Shown piece after piece: positions 38,219-47,998 of a stretch of DNA of 64,000 bases. Both the position numbers and the translations under genes were made by a program. Origin of the DNA: Arthrobacter sp. SW1 (GTDB lineage Bacteria; Actinomycetota; Actinomycetes; Actinomycetales; Micrococcaceae); contig NZ_MJLT01000034.1 in assembly GCF_001766675.1 (NCBI RefSeq), positions 1 through 64,000 on the forward strand, written 5' to 3'. Within the stretch, counting starts at the first letter, position 1. Every line of letters begins with the position of its first letter. The notes below the pieces were generated by a model. It was not told where the DNA came from. It saw nothing but the letters and a program-made list of their open reading frames with translations, and ran no database searches.

Positions 38219-38276
38219 TCGCTTACTTCAACTTAGCCGATCCTTAGCGGGAGCGTGTGACGTAGGTGACACAGAG

Positions 38277-38861
38277 TTAACCCGGCTGACACAGATCAAG
38301 CCGCATCAGGACCCGCGGGAACCCGTTGATCACCGACTCCGTGTCTGCTGCTTTGCTGAAGCCCGCATCCTCGAAAAGCTTCCGGGTGCCCACATACGCC
38401 ATGGTGAGGTCCACATGCTCGCCGCCGTTGTCCACCGGGTAGCCCTCGAGGACGGGCGCGCCGTTGCTGCGGGCGAAGTCAACCGCACCGGCGAGCAGTG
38501 CGTGCGAGATGCCCTTGCCCCGGTGCCCGGGCCGCACCCGGATGCACCAGACGGACCACGCCGCCTGCTCGTCCAGCAGGGGAATCTTCCGGCTCCGGGC
38601 AAAGCTGGTGTCCGCCCGCGGATGGACAGCCGCCCACCCGACCGGCTCGTCGCCGTCGTACGCCAGGATCCCGGGCGGCAGCTCAGCGGACAGTAGTTCC
38701 TTGACGAACTCGCCCCGCTGCCGGCCCTGCAGGGCCAGGTTCTGCTTGGCGGGAATGCGGTAGCTCAGGCACCAGCACACGTTGGAGTCCAGGCTCTTCT
38801 TCGGCCCGACAAGCGTGCGGACGTCCTCGAAGTCCCGTGCGGGGCGGATGGTGATTGCCAT
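38277..38861 (-). CDS. GNAT-family N-acetyltransferase
   Basis: A 194-residue acetyltransferase. The acetyl-CoA loop RVRPGHRGKGISHALLAGAVDFAR is at about residues 118-141. The upstream strand segment PVGWAAVHPRAD and the C-terminal LFEDAGFSKAAD complete the GNAT core. The N-terminus (GPKKSLDSNVCWCLSYRIP) is typical of the subgroup that also bears Cys residues near residues 29-31. ATG at 38861 starts MAITIRPARDFEDV; the longer frame to 39047 is unsupported. It is transcribed away from the secreted-protein gene at 39041. The acceptor substrate is unknown. Confidence 0.83.
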   Translation of the reverse strand: MAITIRPARDFEDVRTLVGPKKSLDSNVCWCLSYRIPAKQNLALQGRQRGEFVKELLSAELPPGILAYDGDEPVGWAAVHPRADTSFARSRKIPLLDEQAAWSVWCIRVRPGHRGKGISHALLAGAVDFARSNGAPVLEGYPVDNGGEHVDLTMAYVGTRKLFEDAGFSKAADTESVINGFPRVLMRLDLCQPG

Positions 38862-39040
38862 GTCAGCGACATCCTCTCGGCTGCTCCTCCTACCGATCCT
38901 AGCCACCCGCCGCTTCACAGGCTTCCCCCGGCTTTCACAGCCCAATGACAGCTTCCGGAAAGGCCCCGCTGACCTCGTCCGGCGATCGTGGAAGCAAGGC
39001 GGCACACCAGTCGCCGGTCTACGAAATGAGGAGACTGATG

Positions 39041-39589
39041 ATGGCAACTACCAAGAGAATCACCCTCGGCATCGCCGCCGGTGCGCTGGCGCTCGGCGCC
39101 GGCCTGGGCGTCACGGGGGTGGCGACGGCGGCCACCACCCCCAGCCCGGCCGTCACCGAAAGCGCCCCTGCGGGCGGCTTCGGCCGCCATGGCGGGCATG
39201 GCGGAGACCGCGGACAGCTCGCCGCGGACCTCGCCACCAAGCTCGGGGTCGAGGAAGCCAAGGTGACGGAGGCTCTCCAGACATTCCGTGAGGAGAATAA
39301 ACCCACCACCCCGCCGGCCGAAGGCACTGCGCCGGCCGAAGGTACCAGGCCCGACCGTGCCGCGATGGACGCCGCATTGGCCAAGTCCCTGGCGGAAAAG
39401 CTCGGGGTTGACGAAGCCAAGGTCACCGCGGCCCTGGAGGAAATCCGCAGCGAGGCGCAGGCCGAACGGGCCGAGACGCTGAAGACCCGACTCGACAAGG
39501 CTGTGAGCGACGGAACGCTGACGCAGGCCGAAGCCGACGCCGTCACCAAAGCCGTGGAGAAGGGCGTGATCGGGGGAGGCGGACGCTGA
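39041..39589 (+). CDS. Secreted alanine/glutamate-rich helical protein of unknown function
   Basis: A 182-residue exported protein. The first 31 residues form a signal peptide (MATTKRITLGIAAGALALGAGLGVTGVATA). The mature chain contains a Gly/His patch (FGRHGGHGGDRG) that might bind metal, and two copies of a helical unit, LAADLATKLGVEEAKVTEALQTF and LAKSLAEKLGVDEAKVTAALEEI, separated by a Pro/Thr-rich linker, then a final charged helix. ATG at 39041 (or 39038) follows GAGGAG. No enzymatic motif is visible. Similar actinobacterial proteins are annotated only as hypothetical. A strong bidirectional hairpin follows. Confidence 0.75.
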   Translation: MATTKRITLGIAAGALALGAGLGVTGVATAATTPSPAVTESAPAGGFGRHGGHGGDRGQLAADLATKLGVEEAKVTEALQTFREENKPTTPPAEGTAPAEGTRPDRAAMDAALAKSLAEKLGVDEAKVTAALEEIRSEAQAERAETLKTRLDKAVSDGTLTQAEADAVTKAVEKGVIGGGGR

Positions 39590-39596
39590 GCTAACA

Positions 39597-39661
39597 CCAA
39601 CGCGGGGTCATTTACGGCCCATGTATGGCGGAAACATGGGCCGTAAGTGACCCCGCGTTGG
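39597..39661. terminator. Very long bidirectional hairpin
   Basis: 28-nt arms (39597-39624 and 39634-39661) pair with a single G-U-type mismatch around a 9-nt loop, followed by GTTTT. Lies between the converging secreted-protein and gntR genes. Confidence 0.8.
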
Positions 39662-39664
39662 GTT

Positions 39665-40336
39665 TTAAAGGACCTTGCGGACGGTTTCTTCGAAGCTGGT
39701 CACGTGGTGCAGGGCGAGGCTGGCGGCCGTGTCTTCGTCACCGTCGGCGATGGCGTTGAGGAGCTCGACGTGCTCAGCGATGTGCCCGGTGACCGAGGGC
39801 ATCTTTTCGAGCATGTGGCACCAGATCCGGGTGGCCAGGTTGTCATAGCGGATCAGCACGTCTTCCAGGTGCGCATTGGCCGCGGCCTTGTAGATGAGCC
39901 GGTGCACGCGGATGTCGTAGCGCATGAGTTCGTGCTGTCCGGCGTCGCCGTCGCCAAGGAGGCTGATGCTCCGCGCGATGTCCCGGAATTCTTCGCGGAG
40001 GCGCTGGGGCGCCATCCTTGCGGCGCGGCGGGCCGCAAGGGGTTCGAGGAGTTCGCGGATTTCGGAGATGTCCGCCAGCTGGGTGATGTCGACGCCGGTG
40101 GCGAAGGTGCCGCGGCGGGGATAGGACACCACCAGGTGGTCGCTCTCCAAGCGCTTGATCGCTTCACGCACCGGAGTGCGTCCGATGCCAAGCTCGCCCG
40201 CGATCTGTCCGTCATTGATCGGATCGCCGGGCTTGATGTCCAGCATGATGAGGCGGTCCCGCAGGAGCAGGTAGGCGTTTTCGGCCAGGGAGGCGCCCTG
40301 CGGGCTGGTATCCAGTGCTTCCAAAACTGTGCTCAT
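39665..40336 (-). CDS. GntR-family regulator (FCD/FadR subfamily)
   Basis: A 223-residue repressor or activator: winged helix-turn-helix at about residues 15-85 (LLLRDRLIMLDIKPGDPINDGQIAGELGIGRTPVREAIKRLESDHLVVSYPRRGTFAT) and an all-helical FCD domain with the metal/effector His residues in HELMRYDIRVHRLIY and EHVELLNAIADGD. Divergent from glyA-soxBDAG-purU with a 152-bp gap containing the perfect palindrome CTGATATATCAG, a typical FCD-GntR operator. It very likely controls sarcosine oxidation; the effector may be sarcosine, glycine or a C1 intermediate. Confidence 0.9.
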   Translation of the reverse strand: MSTVLEALDTSPQGASLAENAYLLLRDRLIMLDIKPGDPINDGQIAGELGIGRTPVREAIKRLESDHLVVSYPRRGTFATGVDITQLADISEIRELLEPLAARRAARMAPQRLREEFRDIARSISLLGDGDAGQHELMRYDIRVHRLIYKAAANAHLEDVLIRYDNLATRIWCHMLEKMPSVTGHIAEHVELLNAIADGDEDTAASLALHHVTSFEETVRKVL

Positions 40337-40391
40337 TGCTCTCTCCGCTTGCGGTCATTCAATCTTTGCGCAGAAGCCTTGCGAAGGACGG

Positions 40392-40443
40392 TTGACGTCC
40401 TTGTGATCTACAACATACCATGAATGCAGTTCTGATATATCAG
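40392..40443 (+). promoter_or_regulatory. glyA-sox promoter with GntR-type operator
   Basis: TTGACG (40392-40397) with CATACC (40414-40419) or TACCAT (40416-40421) as -10, then the perfect 12-bp palindrome CTGATATATCAG at 40432-40443 near the expected transcription start. Suits repression by the divergent GntR protein. Confidence 0.7.
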
Positions 40444-40488
40444 TTGCCTAACAGTTGGTGACTATAACGATTGCAAGGAGCAGAGCAC

Positions 40489-41832
40489 ATGGTTGAACCG
40501 CTGATCCGTTCGCTGGCCGAGGCGGACCCGGAAGTTGATCAGGCGATTGCGCAGGAGCTCATCCGGCAGCAGTCCACCCTTGAGATGATCGCCTCTGAAA
40601 ACTTCGCCCCGTCTGCCGTGATGCAGGCGCAGGGCTCGGTGCTGACCAACAAGTACGCCGAGGGCTACCCGGGCAAGCGCTACTACGGTGGCTGTGAGCA
40701 CGTGGACGTCATCGAGCAGCTCGCCATCGACCGCCTGAAGGCACTCTTCGGCGCCGAATACGCCAACGTGCAGCCGCACTCGGGTGCCCAGGCCAACGCT
40801 TCGGCGATGCACGCGCTCATCAACCCGGGTGACACCATCATGGGCCTGAACCTGGCCCATGGCGGCCACCTGACCCACGGCATGCGCATCAACTTCTCCG
40901 GCAAGCTCTACAACGTGGTCCCGTACAGCGTCCGCGAAGACACCCACACCATCGACATGGCAGAGGTGGAACGCCTCGCGCTCGAGAACAAGCCGCAGCT
41001 CATCGTGGCCGGCTGGTCCGCTTACTCCCGCCAGCTGGACTTCGCCGAGTTCCGCCGCATCGCGGACCTCGTGGGCGCGTACCTCATGGTGGACATGGCA
41101 CACATCGCCGGCCTGGTGGCCGCGGGCCTGCACCCGAGCCCGGTGCCGCACGCCCACGTCGTCACCAGCACCACCCACAAGACTTTGGGCGGCCCCCGCG
41201 GCGGCATCATCCTGACGAACGACGCCGAAATCGCCAAGAAGATCAACAGCGCCGTTTTCCCGGGCCAGCAGGGCGGACCGCTGGAGCACGTGATTGCTGC
41301 CAAGGCAGTTGCCTTCAAGTTCGCTTCCGAGCCTGCATTCAAGGAGCGCCAGGAACGCGTCCTGGAAGGTGCCAAGATCCTGGCCCAGCGCTTCCTGCAG
41401 GACGACGTTGCCCAGGCCGGCATTTCCGTGGTCAGCGGCGGCACCGATGTGCACCTGGTCCTGGTGGACCTGCGCAACTCCGAGCTGAACGGCCAGCAGG
41501 GTGAGGATGCCCTGCACCACATCGGCATCACCGTGAACCGCAACGCCGTGCCGTTCGACCCGCGCCCGCCGATGGTCTCCTCCGGCCTGCGGATCGGCAC
41601 CCCTGCCCTGGCCACCCGTGGCTTCGGCGCTGCCGAATTCACCGAGGTCGCAGACATCATCGCGACGGCGCTCATCGGCGCAGCAGCTGATGGCACCCTC
41701 GCTGAGGACACCGCCGTCGAACTCCGCGCCCGCGTTACCGCGCTGGCGGAGCGCTTCCCGCTTTACCCCCACCTCGGAACCGAAGGCTCGGCCACCGAAC
41801 TCGCAGCAGAAATGATTGGAGCAGCCAAGTGA
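40489..41832 (+). CDS. glyA: Serine hydroxymethyltransferase
   Basis: A PLP enzyme that joins glycine and methylene-THF into serine and THF, or the reverse. 447 residues, with the PLP-lysine Lys231 in [29 protein letters not shown] (54-68), HSGAQAN and [10 protein letters not shown] all conserved. ATG at 40489 follows AAGGAG; the TTG at 40471 has no ribosome site. It is first in glyA-soxB-soxD-soxA-soxG-purU and overlaps soxB (GTGA). Placed here it can capture both products of sarcosine oxidation, glycine and methylene-THF. It is probably a pathway-specific copy, with a housekeeping glyA elsewhere. Confidence 0.95.
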   Translation: MVEPLIRSLAEADPEVDQAIAQELIRQQSTLEMIASENFAPSAVMQAQGSVLTNKYAEGYPGKRYYGGCEHVDVIEQLAIDRLKALFGAEYANVQPHSGAQANASAMHALINPGDTIMGLNLAHGGHLTHGMRINFSGKLYNVVPYSVREDTHTIDMAEVERLALENKPQLIVAGWSAYSRQLDFAEFRRIADLVGAYLMVDMAHIAGLVAAGLHPSPVPHAHVVTSTTHKTLGGPRGGIILTNDAEIAKKINSAVFPGQQGGPLEHVIAAKAVAFKFASEPAFKERQERVLEGAKILAQRFLQDDVAQAGISVVSGGTDVHLVLVDLRNSELNGQQGEDALHHIGITVNRNAVPFDPRPPMVSSGLRIGTPALATRGFGAAEFTEVADIIATALIGAAADGTLAEDTAVELRARVTALAERFPLYPHLGTEGSATELAAEMIGAAK

Positions 41833-43061
41833 GCCAGGACCACGATCCCCTGCACCTCCCGGAGCACCCGGACTTCCTCTGGCGCAACCCGGAGCCCAAG
41901 TCCTCCTACGATGCAGTCGTAGTGGGCGGCGGCGGGCACGGCCTGGCCACGGCGTACTTCCTCGCCAAGAACCACGGCATGACCAACATCGCCGTCCTGG
42001 AAAAGGGCTGGCTGGCCGGCGGCAACATGGCGCGCAACACCACTATCATCCGCTCCAACTACCTCTGGGACGAGAGCGCTGCCATCTACGAGCACGCCCT
42101 CAAGCTCTGGGAAGTGCTGCCGGAAGAGCTCGAATACGACTTCCTCTTCAGCCAGCGCGGCGTCATGAACCTGGCGCACACCCTGGGCGACGTCCGCGAA
42201 AGCATGCGCCGCGTGGGCGCCAACAAGCTCAACGGCGTGGACGCTGAATGGCTGGAACCGGAGCAGGTCAAGGAACTCTGCCCCATCCTGAACATCGGCG
42301 ACAACATCCGCTACCCCGTCATGGGCGCCACGTACCAGCCGCGAGCCGGCATCGCCAAGCACGACCACGTGGCCTGGGCCTTCGCCCGCAAGTGCGACGA
42401 AATGGGCGTGGACATCATCCAGAACTGCGAAGTCACCGGCTTCCTCAAGGACGGCAACCGCGTGGTGGGCGTCAAGACCAACCGCGGCACCATCCACACC
42501 GAAAAGGTGGGCCTGGCAGCCGCCGGCCACAGCAGCGTCCTGGCCGAGATGGCAGGCTTCCGCCTCCCCATCCAGTCCCACCCGCTGCAGGCACTGGTTT
42601 CCGAACTGCACGAACCGGTCCACCCCACGGTGGTCATGTCCAACCACGTGCACGTGTACGTGTCACAGGCCCACAAGGGCGAACTGGTGATGGGCGCCGG
42701 CGTCGACTCCTACAACGGCTACGGCCAGCGCGGCTCCTTCCACGTGATCGAAGAGCAGATGGCCGCCGCCGTCGAACTCTTCCCGATCTTCGCCCGGGCA
42801 CACGTGCTGCGCACCTGGGGCGGCATCGTGGACACCACCATGGACGCTTCGCCGATCATCGGCACCACCCCGGTGGAGAACATGTTCGTCAACTGCGGCT
42901 GGGGCACCGGCGGCTTCAAGGGAACTCCCGCGGCCGGCCTCACCTTCGCCCACACGATCGCCACCGGCGCGCCGCACAAGCTCAACGAGCCGTTCTCGCT
43001 GGAGCGTTTCGAAACCGGCGCCCTGATCGACGAACACGGCGCTGCCGCCGTCGCCCACTGA
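41829..43061 (+). CDS. soxB: Heterotetrameric sarcosine oxidase, beta subunit
   Basis: The 410-residue flavin subunit where sarcosine is oxidised to glycine. FAD-binding motif [17 protein letters not shown] is at residues 30-46. [16 protein letters not shown] contains His178, at the position of the His that covalently holds FMN in the corynebacterial enzyme (His175). [12 protein letters not shown] near the C-terminus closes the FAD site. The start is GTG at 41829, overlapping the glyA stop by 3 nt. Gene order B-D-A-G matches known sox operons. Electrons go on to O2, giving H2O2, for which no catalase gene is in the window. Confidence 0.94.
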   Translation: MSQDHDPLHLPEHPDFLWRNPEPKSSYDAVVVGGGGHGLATAYFLAKNHGMTNIAVLEKGWLAGGNMARNTTIIRSNYLWDESAAIYEHALKLWEVLPEELEYDFLFSQRGVMNLAHTLGDVRESMRRVGANKLNGVDAEWLEPEQVKELCPILNIGDNIRYPVMGATYQPRAGIAKHDHVAWAFARKCDEMGVDIIQNCEVTGFLKDGNRVVGVKTNRGTIHTEKVGLAAAGHSSVLAEMAGFRLPIQSHPLQALVSELHEPVHPTVVMSNHVHVYVSQAHKGELVMGAGVDSYNGYGQRGSFHVIEEQMAAAVELFPIFARAHVLRTWGGIVDTTMDASPIIGTTPVENMFVNCGWGTGGFKGTPAAGLTFAHTIATGAPHKLNEPFSLERFETGALIDEHGAAAVAH

Positions 43062-43090
43062 CCCGCAGAACACACAGAAAGAAGCCGGAC

Positions 43091-43411
43091 ATGCTCCTCA
43101 TCTCCTGCCCGAACTGCGGGCCACGGGACGAAACCGAATTCCACTACGGTGGCCAGGCCCACGTGGCCTACCCCGAAGATCCCTATGCACTGAACGACCG
43201 CGAATGGGCTGAGTACCTGTTCTACCGGGACAACACCAAGGGCGCCTACGCCGAACGCTGGGTCCACAGCACCGGTTGCCGCCAGTGGTTCAACATGCTC
43301 CGGGACACCGTCACCTACGAAATCCAGGCGATTTACCCCATGGGCGCCACGGCGCCCGGAAGCGCCGCACCCACTACCAACGCACAGGCCCCGGAAGGAG
43401 CAAGCAAGTGA
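43091..43411 (+). CDS. soxD: Heterotetrameric sarcosine oxidase, delta subunit
   Basis: The 106-residue zinc subunit of sarcosine oxidase. The zinc site begins with [16 protein letters not shown] (Cys6, Cys9, His18), with further ligands in HSTGCRQWF. The length is normal (about 95-110). The [19 protein letters not shown] stretch is the family core. ATG at 43091 lies 29 nt after the soxB stop with GAAAGAAG upstream. Its TGA overlaps the soxA GTG start (GTGA). It is a structural subunit that packs against alpha. Confidence 0.93.
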   Translation: MLLISCPNCGPRDETEFHYGGQAHVAYPEDPYALNDREWAEYLFYRDNTKGAYAERWVHSTGCRQWFNMLRDTVTYEIQAIYPMGATAPGSAAPTTNAQAPEGASK

Positions 43412-46353
43412 CGTCCCAGAACGCACGCCTCGCCAACGGCGGCCGCATCGATCGCAGCATCTCCTGGCGGTTCACCGTTGACGGCCAGGAATACACCGGC
43501 CACCCGGGCGACACCCTGGCCTCCGCGATGCTCGCCAACGGCCGGGTCACGGTGGGCGATTCGCTCTACGAGCGCCGTGCCCGCGGCATCATGTCCGCCG
43601 GCGTCGAGGAATCCAACGCCCTGGTGAAGATCGCCCCGCGCTTCCCGGGCCACGTGGCCGAGTCCATGCTTCCCGCCACCACCGTTTCCCTGGTGGACGG
43701 GCTGAAGGTGGAACTGCTGAACGGCCTGGGCAAGCTCGATCCCAACGAGGACAAGGCCGAATACGACAAGAAGTACGTCCACACCGACGTCCTGGTGATC
43801 GGCGGCGGCGTCGCCGGCCTGGCTGCTGCCCGTGAAGCAGTCCGCACCGGCGCCCGCGTCATCCTGATCGATGACCAGCCCGAGCTCGGCGGCGCCCTGC
43901 TGTCCGGCTCCACCGCTCCTGGCCTGGCCGAGGAAATCGAAGGCAAGCCGGCACTCGAATGGGTCGCCGACGTCGAGGCCGAACTGGTGTCCGCCGCCGA
44001 ATGCACCGTGCTGAACCGCACCACCGCCTTCGGCGCCTACGACGCCAACTACGTCATCGCCGCCCAGAACCGCACGGACCACCTGAACGCCCCCGCAGCA
44101 GACGGTGTTTCCCGCCAGCGCATCTGGCACATCCGCGCAGCCCAGGTGGTCCTGGCTCCGGGTGCCCACGAGCGCCCCCTGGTGTTCGAAAACAACGACC
44201 GCCCGGGCATCATGCTCGCCTCGGCCGTGCGCAGCTACCTCAACCGCTACGCCGTCGCCGCAGGGTCCCGCGTGGTCATCAGCACCACCAACGACTCCGC
44301 CTACGCACTCGCAGCGGACCTGCTGGCAGCGGGAGTCAAGGTTGCCGCCGTCGTCGACGCCCGTCCGCAGCTGAGCGCCGTTGCCGCCGCAACGGTCGAA
44401 AAGGGCGTCCGCGTGCTGATCGGCAGCGCCGTGGCAGACACCACCGGCAACGGTGAAGGCGGCCGCCTGGACGGCGTCACCGTCCGCAGCATCAACGACG
44501 ACGGCGAACTCACCTCCGGCGTCGAACAGTTCGCCTGCGACCTGCTGGCAGTTTCCGGTGGCTGGAGCCCGGTGGTCCACCTCCACAGCCAGCGCCAGGG
44601 CAAGCTGCGCTGGGATGACGAGCTGGCCGGCTTCGTGCCGAGCACCGTGGTCAAGGACCAGCAGGTGATCGGCTCGGGCCGCGGCAGCTACGAACTGGCC
44701 GACTGCCTGGCCGAGGGCATCAGCGCCGGCGCCGCCGCAGCGATCGCCGCAGGCTTCAGCAGCGAAACCGTTCCGGCAGAGCTCAAGGCACCCGTGGCCT
44801 CCGCGCCCACCCGCCAGCTGTGGCTGGTCCCGGGCCAGAGCGGCACGGCAGGGGAGTGGCACAACCACTTCGTGGACTTCCAGCGCGACCAGTCCGTGGC
44901 GGATGTGCTCCGTTCCACCGGTGCCGGCATGCGCTCGGTGGAACACGTCAAGCGCTACACCTCCATCAGCACCGCCAACGACCAGGGCAAGACCTCCGGT
45001 GTCAACGCGATCGGCGTCATCGCCGCCGCGCTGAAGGCCGAAGGTGCCGCTGCCGCCGGCATCGGCGAGATCGGCACCACCACCTACCGTGCGCCGTTCA
45101 CCCCGGTGGCCTTCGCGGCACTGGCCGGACGCCAGCGCGGCGAACTGTTCGACCCCGCCCGCGTCACCTCCATCCACCCGTGGCACGTGGAAAAGGGTGC
45201 GCTCTTCGAGGACGTCGGACAGTGGAAGCGCCCGTGGTACTACCCGCAGGCCGGTGAAGACATGGATACCGCCGTGCTGCGCGAATGCGCCGCCGTCCGC
45301 GAGTCCGTGGGCTTCATGGACGCCACCACCCTCGGCAAGATCGAGATCCGTGGCAAGGACGCGGGCGAGTTCCTCAACCGCGTCTACACCAACGCCTTCA
45401 AGAAGCTCGCCCCGGGCTCCGCACGCTACGGCGTCATGTGCGGCCCGGACGGCATGATCTTCGACGACGGCGTGACCCTCCGCCTGGACGAGGACCGCTT
45501 CTTCATGACCACCACCACCGGCGGCGCAGCCAAGGTGCTGGACTGGCTTGAAGAGTGGCACCAGACCGAATGGCCGGAGCTGGACGTCGCCTGCACCTCC
45601 GTGACGGAACAGTGGAGCACGATCGCTGTTGTCGGCCCGAAGTCGCGCGAAGTGATCGCCAAGGTCGCCCCGCAGCTGGCCGTCGACGGCGGCCTGACCG
45701 CGGAGAACTTCCCGTTCATGACCTTCCGCGAGACCATCCTGGCCTCCGGTGTGGCCGCCCGCGTCTGCCGCATCTCTTTCTCGGGTGAACTGGCCTACGA
45801 AATCAACGTGCCGTCCTGGTACGGCCTGAACACCTGGGAAGCTGTTGCCGCGGCCGGTGCCGAGTTCAACATCACCCCGTACGGCACCGAGACCATGCAC
45901 GTGCTGCGCGCCGAAAAGGGCTACCCGATCGTCGGCCAGGACACCGACGGCACGGTCACCCCGCAGGACGCCGGCATGGAATGGATCGTCTCCAAGGCCA
46001 AGGACTTCATCGGCAAGCGTTCCTACTCGCGCGTCGACCAGCAGCGCGAAGACCGTAAGCACCTGGTCAGCGTGCTCCCGGTGGACGGCTCGCTGAAGCT
46101 GCCGGAAGGCACCCAGCTGGTGGAGAAGGGCATCGAGGTGAACCCCGCGAACAGCCCGGTCCCCATGGAAGGCTTCGTCACTTCCAGCTACCACAGCGCA
46201 GCACTTGGCCGTTCCTTCGGCCTGGCCTTGATCCGCAACGGCCGCAACCGCATCGGCGAAACCCTCGTGGCCGCCGTCGGCGATCAGCTCGTGGACGTGA
46301 CGGTCGGCGAAACAGTACTTTTCGACCCTGAAGGGAACCGCAAAGATGGTTGA
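43408..46353 (+). CDS. soxA: Heterotetrameric sarcosine oxidase, alpha subunit
   Basis: The 981-residue alpha subunit. It has an N-terminal 2Fe-2S-ferredoxin-like fold without the full cysteine set ([25 protein letters not shown]), then an NAD-binding domain ([18 protein letters not shown], about residues 129-146), and a C-terminal GcvT-like folate domain from about residue 600 ([50 protein letters not shown]). It transfers the sarcosine methyl to THF. GTG at 43408 follows GGAAGGAG and overlaps the soxD stop. The frame extends upstream to 43276 but that part lies within soxD. Confidence 0.94.
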   Translation: MTSQNARLANGGRIDRSISWRFTVDGQEYTGHPGDTLASAMLANGRVTVGDSLYERRARGIMSAGVEESNALVKIAPRFPGHVAESMLPATTVSLVDGLKVELLNGLGKLDPNEDKAEYDKKYVHTDVLVIGGGVAGLAAAREAVRTGARVILIDDQPELGGALLSGSTAPGLAEEIEGKPALEWVADVEAELVSAAECTVLNRTTAFGAYDANYVIAAQNRTDHLNAPAADGVSRQRIWHIRAAQVVLAPGAHERPLVFENNDRPGIMLASAVRSYLNRYAVAAGSRVVISTTNDSAYALAADLLAAGVKVAAVVDARPQLSAVAAATVEKGVRVLIGSAVADTTGNGEGGRLDGVTVRSINDDGELTSGVEQFACDLLAVSGGWSPVVHLHSQRQGKLRWDDELAGFVPSTVVKDQQVIGSGRGSYELADCLAEGISAGAAAAIAAGFSSETVPAELKAPVASAPTRQLWLVPGQSGTAGEWHNHFVDFQRDQSVADVLRSTGAGMRSVEHVKRYTSISTANDQGKTSGVNAIGVIAAALKAEGAAAAGIGEIGTTTYRAPFTPVAFAALAGRQRGELFDPARVTSIHPWHVEKGALFEDVGQWKRPWYYPQAGEDMDTAVLRECAAVRESVGFMDATTLGKIEIRGKDAGEFLNRVYTNAFKKLAPGSARYGVMCGPDGMIFDDGVTLRLDEDRFFMTTTTGGAAKVLDWLEEWHQTEWPELDVACTSVTEQWSTIAVVGPKSREVIAKVAPQLAVDGGLTAENFPFMTFRETILASGVAARVCRISFSGELAYEINVPSWYGLNTWEAVAAAGAEFNITPYGTETMHVLRAEKGYPIVGQDTDGTVTPQDAGMEWIVSKAKDFIGKRSYSRVDQQREDRKHLVSVLPVDGSLKLPEGTQLVEKGIEVNPANSPVPMEGFVTSSYHSAALGRSFGLALIRNGRNRIGETLVAAVGDQLVDVTVGETVLFDPEGNRKDG

Positions 46354-46984
46354 GACAGCAGCAGCAACCGCAAACACCAACGGAGTACGTGAGGCCCGCC
46401 GCAGTCCGGCAGCCCACCTGGCCGGAATCTTTGAGGCCGCTTCGCTCGAAGGCATTGTGGAGATCCGGGAAATCCCGTTCCAGACCATGGCGGGCATCCG
46501 CGTCCGCCGCGACTCGGACGAGGGCCGGCGCGTCGCCTCGGTGACCGGCGGCCTGCCGGCGGCCTGCGGCGAGGTCGTGGAGCGCGACGGCGTCGCCACC
46601 CTGTGGCTCGGCCCGGCCGAGTTCCTGGTGGTGGCTCCGGAGAACGCCCACGAATCGCTGGGCGGGGACCTGGTCCCGGCCCTCGTCGAAGCACTCGGCG
46701 ACGGCCAGGGCCAGGTGGTGGACCTCTCCGCCAACCGCACCGTCTTCGAACTCTCCGGCGTCCGTGCCCGCGACGTCCTGGAGAAGGGCTGCTCCCTGGA
46801 CCTGCACCCGCGCGTCCTCAAGGCCGGCACTGCCCTCTCCACCGAAATCGGCCACATCCCGGTGATCCTGTGGAAGAGCGGGGAGGACACCTTCAAGGTG
46901 CTGCCCCGGGCCTCCTTCACCGACTTCCTCGGCCGCTGGCTGGTGGACGGCATGCGTGAATTCGCTTCGCCGGAGGTGCCGTGA
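46346..46984 (+). CDS. soxG: Heterotetrameric sarcosine oxidase, gamma subunit
   Basis: The 212-residue gamma subunit, a GcvT-related fold lacking catalytic folate residues, that completes the tetramer. Recognisable segments are [28 protein letters not shown] and [32 protein letters not shown], the last being the most conserved part of SoxG. ATG at 46346 overlaps the soxA stop by 8 nt. Its stop shares one base with the purU start (TGATG), so all five genes are tightly coupled. Confidence 0.92.
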   Translation: MVETAAATANTNGVREARRSPAAHLAGIFEAASLEGIVEIREIPFQTMAGIRVRRDSDEGRRVASVTGGLPAACGEVVERDGVATLWLGPAEFLVVAPENAHESLGGDLVPALVEALGDGQGQVVDLSANRTVFELSGVRARDVLEKGCSLDLHPRVLKAGTALSTEIGHIPVILWKSGEDTFKVLPRASFTDFLGRWLVDGMREFASPEVP

Positions 46985-47883
46985 TGACCGCTCCTGTCAC
47001 CGAGCGCGGCAACAGCGCCGCCAAGGAAACCACCGTTGAGCACGTCCTCACCCTGGACTGCGCGGAAACCCCTGGCATCGTCCACGCGGTCTCCGGCTTC
47101 CTGCTGGAACAGGGCTGCGACATCGTGGACAACAAGCAGTTCGGCTCCCGCGATGACAACCACTTCTTCATGCGTGTGCACTTCTCCTCCCCGGGAGACG
47201 AGGGCACGCTGGAGACCCTGCGCGAGGCCTTCGGGCCCATCGCGGAGAAGTTCGGCATGCGCTGGCAGCTGGAACGCCACGGCTCCAAGCGCAAGGTCCT
47301 GATCATGGTGTCCAAGTTCGGGCACTGCCTCAACGACCTGCTGTTCCGTGCACGGGTGGGCGAACTGCCCATCGAGATCGTGGGCGTCGTGTCCAACCAC
47401 ATGGACCACCAGGGCCTGGTGGTCTGGCACGGCATCCCCTTCTACCACGTGCCCGTCACCGCGGAGACAAAGCCGGCGGCCGAGGCCCGCCTGCTCGAGA
47501 TCATCGACGAACTGGATGTGGAACTGGTGGTCCTGGCCCGCTACATGCAGGTGCTCAGCGACGATCTGGCCCGCAAGCTGGACGGACGTGCCATCAACAT
47601 CCACCACTCCTTCCTGCCGAGCTTCAAGGGTGCCAAGCCTTACCACCAGGCCTACGCCCGCGGCGTGAAGACGGTGGGTGCCACGGCGCACTACGTCAAC
47701 GGCGAACTGGACGAGGGGCCGATCATCTCCCAGCAGGTGCTGGAGGTTGACCACACCTACGGTCCGGAGGACCTCGTGGCCGCCGGCCGCGACTCCGAAT
47801 GCAAGGCCCTCAGCAACGCGGTGCGCTGGCACTGCGAGGGCCGCGTGATCTTGCAGGGCAACCGGACGGTCGTACTTAAGTAA
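46984..47883 (+). CDS. purU: Formyltetrahydrofolate deformylase (copy 2)
   Basis: A 299-residue PurU: ACT domain at about 18-55 (HVLTLDCAETPGIVHAVSGFLLEQGCDIVDNKQF), then the formyltransferase fold with catalytic Asn/His in GRAINIHHSFLP and Asp in NGELDEGPII. It ends the glyA-sox operon, one base overlapping soxG, and is followed by a strong terminator. It is clearly homologous to the copy at 30157 (shared KFGHCLNDL, LARYMQVLSD, KGAKPYHQA) but diverged throughout, so this is an old duplication. Its job is probably to recycle THF for sarcosine oxidase and export one-carbon units as formate. Confidence 0.93.
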   Translation: MTAPVTERGNSAAKETTVEHVLTLDCAETPGIVHAVSGFLLEQGCDIVDNKQFGSRDDNHFFMRVHFSSPGDEGTLETLREAFGPIAEKFGMRWQLERHGSKRKVLIMVSKFGHCLNDLLFRARVGELPIEIVGVVSNHMDHQGLVVWHGIPFYHVPVTAETKPAAEARLLEIIDELDVELVVLARYMQVLSDDLARKLDGRAINIHHSFLPSFKGAKPYHQAYARGVKTVGATAHYVNGELDEGPIISQQVLEVDHTYGPEDLVAAGRDSECKALSNAVRWHCEGRVILQGNRTVVLK

Positions 47884-47943
47884 GGCCGGTTCCCAGCAAC
47901 AAATCCTGTTCTGGAACGAAAGTGCTCAGGGGGAAAACAGGAA

Positions 47944-47986
47944 ATGCCCGACGGCGGTTCGCACCGCCGTCGGGCATCTTGCTTTT
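47944..47986 (+). terminator. Rho-independent terminator of the glyA-sox-purU operon
   Basis: Perfect 14-bp stem (47944-47957 with 47964-47977), 6-nt loop, followed by CTTGCTTTT. It may also serve the converging protease gene. Confidence 0.88.
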
Positions 47987-47998
47987 AAGGCGGGCCGC

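Noticed and set aside
40337-40488. Glycine riboswitch before glyA-sox
   Set aside because: No tandem aptamer-like conserved core could be recognised in 152 bp; the GntR palindrome explains control better.
43333-47832. 1499-codon open frame antisense to the whole sox operon
   Set aside because: Antisense shadow of high-GC genes; the plus strand encodes recognisable SoxBDAG and PurU, and the antisense translation shows no domain and biased His/Asp/Ala composition.
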